Assembly: GCA_004151065.3 (NCBI GenBank)
Contig: NWUY0300018358.1
Location: forward strand, 50,570-60,611
Length of the DNA: 10,042 bases
Direction of reading: 5' to 3'
Origin: Larix sibirica
Taxonomy: Eukaryota; Streptophyta; Pinopsida; Pinales; Pinaceae
In this document: piece after piece, positions 1 through 8,109 of the stretch
How positions within the stretch are numbered: the stretch's first letter is position 1
Layout: each line of letters opens with the position of its first letter
Made by a program: the position numbers and the translations under genes
The notes under the pieces: generated by a model
Database searches by the model: none
Seen by the model: the letters and a program-made list of their open reading frames with translations, nothing else
Told to the model about the DNA's origin: nothing

Positions 1-757
1 ATGGTTGACTAAGTTTGACCATAGTTAACCATCGATGACTATTGTTTTACCATGGTTGAATATGGTTAACTTGAATTAATGATGGTTGAAATTAGTAAAC
101 TAGTTCATTTTGGTGAGCAAAGGTTGACCATATTTGGCCATCATCGACCATGGTTTACAAAGCGTGACAATTGTTGGTTGAACAACTTGGACTATATTGA
201 ACCATCATTGACTAATGTTTATGTGTGGTTGACTTTAGTGCACCATAGTGGACTAAGGTTAAATTTTGCTAACCATGGTTGAATATGGTGAACTATGGTC
301 AATGTTGGTTTAACATGGTTTACTTTAGTGAACCTTGGTTGTGTTTGGTTAATTAAGTTCAACTATATTCAACTATGATTGGCTAAGTTTGACCAAGTGA
401 ACCATGGTTGATTAATGTTTTGCATGGTCGATCCTAGTCGACTAATTTTGACCATAGTTAAGAATTGGTGAAAATTGTTTGACCATGGATGCTTTTAAAG
501 AACCATGGTTGAGTATGGTTCACTTTTCCAAACCATGGTTGACTATGGCTAATTTTGGTTTACTACGTTTGAACATGGTTGACTAAGTTTGAACATAATT
601 AAGAATTGGTGAAGATTGTTTGACCATGTGGTTAATTTTAGTGAACCGTGGTTTACTATGGTTGAGTTTAGTAAACCATTGTTAAGACTAGTAACCATGT
701 TTGATTTTGATTAGCTAAGATTGACCATGTTTGACCAACATTAACCATGGTTAACGA
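1..757. repeat. Degenerate tandem array with a ~10-bp unit resembling ATGGTTGACC
   Basis: The stretch is built almost wholly from variants of short words such as TGGTTGACTA, AGTTTGACC, ATAGTTAACC and CATGGTTGAA. In the first 70 bases the decamers are nearly in register, so the basic period is about 10 bp, with indels that shift the phase later. The palindromic core ACCATGGTT recurs at least seven times (near 50, 147, 271, 401, 501, 531 and 743). A longer word around TTAAGAATTGGTGA occurs near 458 and again near 599, about 141 bp apart, which points to segmental duplication within the array. The array stops at about 757, just before the retrotransposon's target duplication. Its left end is outside the window. 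No gene is visible; short open frames through it are incidental. Function unknown. Confidence 0.8.
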
Positions 758-759
758 AG

Positions 760-764
760 GGTGT
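760..764. repeat. Left target-site duplication of the gypsy-type element
   Basis: The five bases GGTGT lie immediately outside the left LTR. They match AGTGT at 9498-9502, immediately outside the right LTR, with one A/G difference. Ty3/gypsy integrases make 5-bp duplications, so the length fits. The difference is a transition and fits the age implied by LTR divergence. Confidence 0.65.
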
Positions 765-1243
765 TGTTGGCGGAAGGGAAGACCTAGAGTTCAACATAAA
801 CTTCACCAACAAAACTCAAGACACCGACCTCTTTGACATCACCTGCAATGAAAATGAAGTCTCACTCGAGGTATCTAGGGTGACTATAGGAACCAACATT
901 CTATAGTGTTGAAGGGATATGAATCATTCATCCTATAGATATTAAGCATTCACTCATCTATTGTGTAGAACTTTGTAAAATCAATCATAAAAAATGCATT
1001 CAAAACATTAACATAATGGAACGCCCATGTGTGCATTAAATACAACATTCATCACATTACACACGAAGGAAACACCATTCATAACATAGTCATTTTATTC
1101 ATCTCATCAATGGAAACAACATTACATGACCTGCGTAGTGCACAACATCACTCTGTTACAAATTCCATCATTACACAGCAAAACATTAGCTCATGACCAT
1201 ATAATAGAACCGTCAATCATGAGCAACAACATCCAATCCAACA
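765..1243 (-). repeat. 3' LTR of the gypsy-type element (left copy)
   Basis: This copy begins TGTTGG and ends CCAACA on the + strand, a perfect 6-bp terminal inverted repeat with the TG...CA ends usual for LTRs. It aligns base for base with 9019-9497 without gaps. I count about 88 mismatches in 479 positions, roughly 82% identity. Because the coding remnants read on the minus strand, this is the 3' LTR. On the minus strand it carries AATAAA near 1096, a possible polyadenylation signal. I could not identify a convincing TATA box conserved in both copies. Confidence 0.92.
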
Positions 1244-1339
1244 AGTACTCAAAAATGTAGCAAAAGGTTAACCTCAAACCCTTAAAACCCTTACATATAT
1301 AAATACATCAGAATATGGGATGAACCCATTACCAAGTGG
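1244..1339 (-). other. Segment between the 3' coding end and the 3' LTR; polypurine tract not recognisable
   Basis: In a working element the polypurine tract would sit directly inside the 3' LTR, just right of 1243, and be purine-rich on the minus strand. Here the adjoining bases are mixed. The nearest purine-leaning run on the minus strand is around 1267-1290 (AAGGGTTT twice). The tract has probably decayed. I see no gene in this stretch. Confidence 0.4.
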
Positions 1340-2019
1340 ACACAACATCTTACTAACTTCTTCCTTTTGTTCGGTTTTGGTCCATTTGTTGAGTTGTCCA
1401 ATGGTCCATCTCTGGTGCATGACTTCTAAGAAGGGTCCAAAAACCGCTCCAGCATGCCCCCAACACTCACCTGTTGCATGCCTTGAGCAACTTCATCTAT
1501 TGCGCGAACTTATTTAACTATGATCTTTCGGTTTAGTAGTATGGCTACTACTGCATAACACCTTTAGATCTAGAGCTTGACCCCTGTGAATTACACTCAC
1601 TAGCTTCCATATTAAAAAATTCCCACCCACCGTATTCAAGATTCCATGCTTGGCATGGCACTGATATTATTATGGTGAGCAGAGTTCCAACCATCGCTCG
1701 ACTCTGCTCGTTAGGTATTGATCTATACTATCACTTCTACTTTTGGTGGCACCATGGCTCTTTGTGTTGAAGCTTCTTTGTCTCTTGGCTTATGGCGACT
1801 TTGATTTCTATACCATCATCCTTGTTTCATTACTCAACACCTGTAATTTTCTTCTTGGCTCTGCATCTCTACAGCTATACCCAAAAGTGCAGCATATATC
1901 CAAAAACAACAAAAACAAGCTTAAGTGCTTTGGTTGACAATCCTATGCCTCTATTATAGATGATCCCAAAGTACTTCACCTTACCACATCATGATTTCCT
2001 TGTTCCACCTACTCTGACA

Positions 2020-2808
2020 TTAGGGATTTGATGCTGACGTGCCATCATTTCAAAATATTGGCTATTGATTTTATACTGATGACCACACATTATTTCTGTC
2101 GCACGTCCCTTCATAGCTTTTGTTGCACTACTTCCACAATTTACTTTAGTCTCTGGAGTGTATTCTTCATAGTCACAACTTATTCCTTTACTTGCATTTC
2201 TTGTCCTATGATGATCCCCTCTGCTATCCGGGTGGTTAGAGATCCCTTCAACTTGTCCTCGGCATCCTGAATTGTTTTCTTCACCCTAGCTTATACCAGA
2301 GCCAACTCTTAGATCACCCTATACGCTTCGGCCTATAGAGGCTCCAATTTCTACACTATCTCATATTGCTTGTACTCAAATTATTAAATTCTATTTGTTG
2401 ATTTTGATGCTCCCCAACAGTGGCCATGTGCTCAATTGTTGGAAAAGTGCCCATTGCATCCTTCAAGCTTTGTGCCTTTGTCTCTATATCCTAAACTCTT
2501 TGTTCTTTTTCCTTCAACTATGCACTCTCAATGAGTTGCGACTAAATTTGTGTGCTCTCTTCACACATCTATGCGCACTTGTCTTTCGAGGTCTTAATGT
2601 TTGTTGTTGCCACAGTAGCTATTTGTTCTCTTTTCTCTCTTTTCTCTAGTGGTGTACTTGGCACTGGCTTTGTTTCCAAGTCAACAATATTTGCGCGGAA
2701 TCCTTGGATTGCTTCACTTATATTGGCCACTGTCTCTTCTACTAAGATATCTACCTCTAGTTTTTCTTCTAGGATTGTGTTATATAGCCCCTCCAATGCC
2801 TGCTGCAT
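2020..2808 (-). other. Coiled-coil-like Glu/Lys/Gln-rich part of the 3' ORF
   Basis: The conceptual reading from 2808 to 2569, and onward with one shift near 2380 to about 2020, is rich in Glu, Lys and Gln with hydrophobic residues at roughly heptad spacing (for example LEGLYNTILEEKLEVDILVE, then ARVKKTIQDAEDKLKG). It is interrupted by stops, mostly TAG, at places where Gln would suit the pattern. A long helical or multimerising part is the natural reading. No family assignment is possible by eye. Confidence 0.45.
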
Positions 2809-3279
2809 TTTTTATTTTTCCATCATCGGCTCCTCTTTCCTCTACTCCACTACTAATTTTTTGTGTGTTTCCTCCTCTTTCTCCTTGCGTAGCTTCTCAT
2901 TTTTCTCTTGAAATGATGCTTTTTCTATTTTTCTTTGGCATTCTGAGATAATTTAATGGATGCAAACAACTAGATTTCCCTTTCTATTCATGTCTCCAAA
3001 GTGTACAACACCTCTATTAGAATTTCAAATAAAACCAAGGTCGAACTTACCGCCAATATGCTTTCTTGCAGTTGTACTGTAGTGGACTCCAGGGATCTCA
3101 TTACTATATTCTGTTGTTCTTCCTTCATTTGATGATACTAATGATTGCAAGACTGTCTTCCTAGACCTTATGTTATATGTACACTCTTCCTCCACTCTAC
3201 TAGGTGTGACTTTGGCTACTTCCAAAGCTAATTGCAATAATGCAATTAATTGCTCCTACATGCTTGCCTTCATTTCCTC

Positions 3280-3702
3280 CTACTTCCATGCTACTAATTC
3301 TAATGCTTCCTCTCCTTCTTCCTTGACTTGCTCCCTTATTTTGTTGAAGTCATATTTTTTCAGCGCATGAAACACTAGTTCCTTTGTCAATTTCCTCTTA
3401 TTCTTCTTCTTTGAAGGGCTTGCTTCAGCTTGTTCCTTCCTCTTTCTACCTACTACTGGTGCAGTTTCTTGCATAGTGCCCCCTATACTATTTCCTTACT
3501 CTGTTTCTTTCTCTAGCTAGTCTACTAGTTCCTCATCATGTTCTCCATCCAAAACTTCTTCTAAATATTCCTCTTGTTCTTCATCATTTTGTTCATCTTG
3601 CTTTTGTTCTTCTTCATCAATAACTAGGACTCTCCACTTTGAATCCCAATCATTCACAATTACGTTGACATCTTTCTCCACCAGCCTAAATACTGTTGGC
3701 AA
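3280..3702 (-). other. Acidic tract followed by a nuclear-localisation-like basic block inside the 3' ORF
   Basis: The conceptual minus-strand reading at 3702-3517 ends in a run dominated by Glu, Asp and Gln (for example EEEQKQDEQNDEEQEEYLEE). After two stops in the same phase, 3474-3280 gives a basic block with GRKRKEQ and SKKKNKRKLTK. An acidic stretch next to clustered Lys/Arg is common in nuclear, nucleic-acid-binding or chromatin-associated proteins. This is composition only; no domain family is recognised. The two parts share a phase with their neighbours, which argues that they belong to the same former protein. Confidence 0.5.
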
Positions 3703-5129
3703 CTATCGTGCTTCTAGATCCCTCCTTTACTATATATAGATGTGGTGCATCCTAGCCTTAAAATGTGCAATTCTCTTGCCACATTTACACTACCTATGGA
3801 TTATTGCATGACATTTTCTTGATGATATACCGAATAGCATTGTTATAGACAAAGAATGACCATTTTTTTCAATTTTCCTCCTCTTATTCTTAGTAAACCA
3901 CAGATTGGCATATTTGTCTACCAAACATGGTTTATGTGCAACATCCAAGAACTGTGAATCCTCCAACTCTCTCCATGCCACCAAATCAATCAATATCAAC
4001 AGTTCGGTGTAATGAAATGGTTGTGTGTTCTCTTGTGCCTTTATGTGGTCTTCTAGAAACGCATTCACTAGGAATGTTTCCCAGTTCATATGTATGCCTT
4101 TCGTGCACTTTTCTATTGTTGCTATAATTCATGTTGTGACCTTATCTTTGTGACTCTTTTTGACAAACTTACAATACAACACTTGTTTTGCGAACCTTAC
4201 TGCATCATCCTTGATATTCTCCACATTTATCCCCCACTATGCTCTGTGTGTACCATACTCATCCTTCTTCTTCTTGGCTAATGCTTTGTCCTACTTCTTA
4301 TTCTTAATCAACAACGTCAGATCCTCCCCTGCTGTCAGTAGCCCCATTATCTCCACAATCAAATTACTTTCTATGGACACTGCCATATCCAACCATAGTA
4401 ATCCTCCAGTACGTAGCTCAGTAGAAACTGTACACATTTGTTAACTTCTAGACTTCTTCCAAAATGTGAGATCTCTAGTGTCAAATTCAATAAGCCTATG
4501 CGCTGCAACCCTACTGCACATTGTTGTGGCTCCATCATGATAATCAGTGAATCTAGAATGGTTCTATGGGTCAAATAATTTTTTGGTGCAAGCTACGAAA
4601 ACTGCTCCACAATGGTGATATCATTGTTTGTGTACTTCAATTTATTCATGGTACCCAACAAGGTTTCCCACACTGGCACACCTTTTGGAATTTCTAGTGT
4701 CTCAAAGGGATACTTTGTTTTCTTCGATAAATATATCATCTTTGTATTCATCTTTCTCAAGGGTGCATAAGTCCTCAAATAGCTCATTAGTGTGGAACTT
4801 GATGCCCCCCTCCCTCCTCTCAATCCTGACGCAAATGTTATCGGTACTTCTTCCTCTATGATGACTAATGGTTGCTTGGTGTGTGGTTTCCTTTTGAATG
4901 GTATCTCTACCCTTAGTGCCATTATTATTCACTTCTTTGTCTACAAATTCATTCTTCTACTTGAATATGTTCCTCTCTTCTCAGCTTTAATCACTTCAAA
5001 AAATATCCTCCTCAACCATCGCTTAATGATTTTAATGCCCTATTCTTGCTATATTGTCTCTCTTCATGCCCAATCCTGCATTCAATGTTGTCCTAGATCC
5101 ATGCACCTTTTCTAGGACATAGTCTATAT

Positions 5130-5324
5130 TTATTCAGTTTTTGTTAGCTTGTCCAAATCCCACCATCGATCTACTTCATTTATTATGTTGCATTCCCATC
5201 TCGTCGCTCTCACGCCTTCTTTTAATGATCTCGGCCTAGCTTCCCTTTGACACTTATTTTCTTTCTTGTGGCATTCCTTCTTTCTTATTTGTGGCATATC
5301 TCTTTCCCTTTCTCTGCAACACAT
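5130..5324 (-). other. Basic, Lys/Arg-rich segment after the integrase C-terminus
   Basis: A 64-codon open stretch in the same phase as the integrase C-terminal block starts about 20 bases after the integrase stop. It is rich in Lys, Arg, Glu and Cys (RERERD, RKKECHKKENK). It may be a tail of integrase beyond a mutated stop, the start of the next ORF, or untranslated. Between 5129 and 4923 I see no convincing coding text. Confidence 0.35.
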
Positions 5325-5342
5325 CCATTTTTTTTGTTTTCC

Positions 5343-6450
5343 CTAGTGTGCGGAAGGACGGATATCCCTATATAGTTTCAGTCGAATTCCATTTACAAAT
5401 CTTTCTAGGGGTTCCCCATTAAGCTTCTCAACTTGAATGGCCCCTACTTCAATGACAAATTTGATAACATAAGGACCCAACCAATGCATTCTAAACTTAT
5501 CACATGTCTGCTTCATGAACATTCTATCATACCTCAACACCATGTCTCCAACCTTGAATTGCTTCTGCTTAACATGTCTGTCATGATAGGTCTTCTCGTG
5601 TGTTTTCTAGACCTGCTGGTGAAATCCTACGCAAACCGATCCTTCTACAACTCCATTAGTTATGATAGTATTCTTTCTATTGCGCCACTATCCGTGATAT
5701 TGGAAACCACAACAACACATAGAATCAGAATAATAAATTCCTTAGGCATCACTACCTCTTTCCCATACACTAACTTGAACGGAGTCTATCCAATCAGCTA
5801 GTTGCACATTGTCCTATAATCCCATAATACTGCAGGAATCCTCATGTCACAATCATCTCTTTTGACATTACATATATTTGTTAATGCGTTCTCTAGGATG
5901 TTGTTGAATGATTCCATTGTGCCATTCACTTGAGGGTGATAAGGGGTGTTCTTTTGGTGCAAGATATGGAACTCTTTAGTTAAAGAATCAATTTTCCTAT
6001 TCAAAAAATGTCCCATGATCACTCATCAAAATACTTGGACATCCAAACCTTGTTACAAGATTCTCAAACAAGAACCATGCAATTGTCTGTGTGTTTTAAT
6101 TCCTCATTGGTTGTACTTTAGCCCATCTAATCAAATAGTTTGTCGTAATAATTATGTATCTTACTCCCGATCACTTTCCAAGTGGATTGATCAACCAAAA
6201 TGAATCCACAACCCATTTATCAAATGTTTGTAATGTTACTTGGGGAATCAAGAGAATCTCAATCCTCCTTGATGGCTTCCCCACTCACTTGAAAATGTCA
6301 CACGTCTGAAAGTATTCTTTGGCATCTTTTTGTAGAGTAGGAAACGAAAGTCCTATGCGCAAAATATTCTACGTGGTCACCTTCCCCACTTAATGGCCTC
6401 CCACAACATCTTCATGGGCCTCTTTCAATATGATAGGCCTTTTTTTGTTC
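5343..6450 (-). pseudogene. Integrase remnant (zinc-binding N-terminus, DDE core, GPY/F C-terminal domain)
   Basis: Integrase joins the reverse-transcribed element to host DNA. Reading on the minus strand, the N-terminal H-x-H part lies at about 6417-6390 (HEDVVGGH) and the Cys part at 6308-6291, where QTCDIF has lost the second Cys of the CxxC pair to Phe. The catalytic triad is still visible: Asp in WVVDSF (6206-6204), Asp in MSDHG (6020-6018) and Glu in NGTMESFN (5914-5912). The last two are about 35 residues apart, as usual for D,D35E enzymes, after a small frameshift. [17 protein letters not shown] and TPFKLVYGKE are characteristic plant gypsy integrase text. The C-terminal block at 5543-5343 has the GPY/F-type motif (HWLGPYVIKF, then LNGEPL and VNGIRLKLY). 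At least two frame changes and several stops make it inactive. It directly follows RNase H. Confidence 0.92.
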
Positions 6451-6699
6451 TAAAGCGCAACATCAATACAAAATCTTGTATGTGCCCAACTTGTACAAAT
6501 TTCCTAGTATCAACTGATAATCTGTTACCTTTACAACTAATTGCTTCTTATGTGCAACCGTATACTCAGGGGGGGATACTCCAGTTCTCAAGAACTATGC
6601 AATATATGAGAAGTAGTCATTGAACATCTGAATCGCAAACAGGTGTACATTTGGAAGGTTGTCATCTATGTTCCCTACATCCTCTCCAGTTTCTATGCA
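6451..6699 (-). other. Spacer between RNase H and integrase
   Basis: The conceptual minus-strand text here (ETGEDVGNIDDNLPNVHLFA, then KKQLVVKVTDYQLILGNLYK) resembles the linker that joins RNase H to the integrase zinc domain in plant gypsy polyproteins. It keeps long open runs with few stops. It has no catalytic role of its own. Confidence 0.6.
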
Positions 6700-7192
6700 T
6701 GACAAATGATGAGACCCCAAGTTCAACTTCCCCCATTTTACCACAACATCAAAGTCATATCCCTAAAATAATAGTAACCGTCTACATATAATCCCCTCCC
6801 AAAACTAGATTTTTGATGAGGTATCATAGTGAAGAATGGCCATTGTACATTTTAAAGCACAATCCCAATAAATAGTGTCTAAAATTCTGTAGCACATACA
6901 CCAGCACTACTCCTTCACGCTCTGTCATGGTGGTAACTACTTTCTTGCAGTCAAAAAATTTGTACTTGCAAATGCAATAGGGTGATCTAAGTTACCTTCC
7001 CCTGGTTGTTCTAGTACTATGCCCAATGCTATGTATGATGAATCAATATGAACATGGAACTCATTCTTCTAGTCTAGAAATTCCAAAATTGGTGTAGTGA
7101 CCAATTTTTGCTTCAACGTATCCAATCTCTGTTGACACTCCTCACTCCATTGAAAATCAACATCCTTCTTTAATATCTTTTCTAATGGGGAT
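6700..7192 (-). pseudogene. RNase H remnant with the C-terminal edge of the RT connection
   Basis: RNase H degrades the RNA strand during reverse transcription. The reading starts at about 7192 in the RT-RNase H connection (LKKDVDFQWSEECQQRLDTL, LVTTPIL). It continues with the first catalytic Asp in HVHIDSSYIALG (7044-7042) and HPIAFAST. After a frame change near 6955 it gives TEREGVVLVYVLQNFRHYLLG with the catalytic Glu at 6922-6920. The next conserved Asp, expected just before His in the TDHS-type motif, is Gly (NGHSS, 6841-6839), so catalysis should be lost. Stops occur at 7071-7069 and elsewhere. The text then runs through ETGEDVGN into the spacer before integrase. The whole RT fingers and palm, including the YxDD box, is missing upstream. 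Confidence 0.88.
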
Positions 7193-7194
7193 TT

Positions 7195-7495
7195 CATATG
7201 CACATACCCAATCCACATCAATATGTTCTCCATTCAACCTTCCAATTGGAATAATTCAATGTTGGTTAGCCAATATCAATTGAACATTAGACCAAATCAG
7301 CTTTTTCCTACCCATCATTTTCTGTGTTTGTTTGGGAAAAAAATTCACATTAGAACCCAAATCTAGGATGATATAGTCCATGTCATAATATCCTACCTGC
7401 CCACTAAGGCCTAAATCCATATTTTTCCTTCTGTTGTGTTGCACTTGGTTAACAAAAAAAGGTTCTCCCTGATCTTGTGTGCAGCGGTCGATCAT
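7195..7495 (-). pseudogene. Retroviral-type aspartic protease remnant
   Basis: Protease matures the Gag-Pol polyprotein. The block at 7495-7256 carries YIILDLGSNVNFFPKQT with the catalytic Asp at 7363-7361. The Asp-Leu-Gly-Ser form, instead of Asp-Thr/Ser-Gly, is common in plant gypsy proteases of this style. MMGRKKLIWSNVQLILANQH follows. After a TGA, the same phase continues with IIPIGRLNGEHIDVDW to about 7195, the usual C-terminal side of the fold, so that TGA is a point mutation. Upstream it joins Gag text almost directly (7500/7495), with the normal Gag C-terminus and linker missing. Downstream it meets the RNase H connection at about 7192, with no RT between. It is inactive as part of a broken polyprotein. 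Confidence 0.85.
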
Positions 7496-7499
7496 CCAT

Positions 7500-7972
7500 C
7501 TCTAGTGAATCCAACTATGTTGTAATGTTCTGATATGTCAAAGTGCCACGTATATGTGGCAACAAACCTGCAATGAACCATTCTTTATGTTGCTCCTCCT
7601 GAATTTGGAATGTCACCTTGTCCATTCATGATTTTAACCTTTCGTCAAATTCCCAGACTGTGTCATTCAATAGTTGTCTAATCTCCTTCAACTCGATAAT
7701 GTACTATGACTCGTAATTTGGATTCTTAAACTCCTTTATCAATTCTTTCTTAATTCCATTCAAAGTCCTATTTTATATAGTGCTTTGATACTTCATTCTT
7801 CATGTCATTACATGATCCCTAAAAGTGGTTACCAACTGATCCATCTTAGTAGCATCATATTGAACTTGCTTCGCCTAGCATATCGCCTCACACACAAAAA
7901 AGTGCTTATCTGGATCATATATCCCACCCCATGAAAGAAACACATCCTCAAGATATGGTCTAACCCCGCCAT
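7500..7972 (-). pseudogene. Gag (Retrotrans_gag-type capsid) remnant
   Basis: Gag forms the virus-like particle that packages the element RNA. The reading starts with MAGLDHILRM at 7972, shifts once near 7930, then runs in a single phase to about 7500. It shows FVCEAIC, TFRDHVMT, GIKKELIKEFKNPNYES, IIELKEIRQLLNDTVWEFDE and the well-conserved QEEQHKEWFIAGLLPHIRG (ending near 7548). These match the order and spacing of plant gypsy Gag. Six in-frame stops (three TAG, two TGA, one TAA) all sit where Trp, Gln or similar residues would be expected, so they look like C-to-T or G-to-A point changes rather than scrambling. No CCHC zinc knuckle follows; the text goes straight into protease. Confidence 0.85.
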
Positions 7973-8109
7973 CTTATTTTGTGCATTACTGCTACTAGGT
8001 GTCACAACCTATGCCTAAGTAGTCGATTTACCCACACTACTTTGACTACCTTTACTATTATTACTAACTAGGAATTATAGACTTGTATTTCTTACCTGTG
8101 CTATTGGGG
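7973..8109 (-). other. Ser/Asn-rich linker before Gag
   Basis: The minus-strand text in the Gag phase (VSNNSKGSQSSVGKS, then TPSSSNAQNKMAG) is rich in Ser, Asn and Thr and leads directly into the Gag start motif. Low-complexity linkers often precede the capsid part in plant gypsy elements. Two TAG stops interrupt it. Confidence 0.5.

Larger units (their letters stand above)
1340..4922 (-). pseudogene. Long unrecognised coding region downstream of integrase (decayed ORF, ~1,190 codons)
   Basis: Open blocks on the minus strand line up as one decayed reading frame. The block 4922-4371 is in one phase. After one shift near 4375, the blocks 4380-3790, 3702-3517, 3474-3280, 3237-3025 and 2808-2569 share a single phase, broken mainly by stop codons. 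Similar coding-like text continues to about 1340 with local shifts. Visible parts, in order: a mixed N-terminal part; a Trp-containing part near 4089-3790 (NWETFL, LVAWRELED, LWFTKNKRRK); a C-x-C...M-H-H cluster (3789-3742); an acidic tract (about 3620-3517); a Lys/Arg-rich block (about 3450-3385); Glu/Lys/Gln-rich coiled-coil-like stretches (2808 to about 2020); a short hydrophobic stretch (1920-1870); and a basic end (PNKRKKLVR). The position after integrase is where Athila-type env-like ORFs lie, but nothing here identifies an envelope protein. The acidic and basic tracts would equally suit a nuclear protein. Function unknown. Confidence 0.6.

Noticed and set aside
79-282. 67-codon open frame in the left array
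   Set aside because: It is made of the ~10-bp tandem unit and has no features of a protein domain. It is open by chance.
1-757. CRISPR-like repeat array
   Set aside because: There are no conserved repeats of 24-40 bp with unique spacers and no cas genes, and the context is a plant retrotransposon.
2552-2951. Long open frames on the + strand (119 and 100 codons)
   Set aside because: They lie opposite the Glu/Lys-rich minus-strand coding text. Purine-rich coding leaves a Ser/Phe/Leu-rich shadow on the other strand, which is what these show.
5433-5801. 122-codon open frame on the + strand
   Set aside because: It is antisense to the integrase C-terminal region, whose protein motifs are clear on the minus strand. 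The + frame has no recognisable motif.
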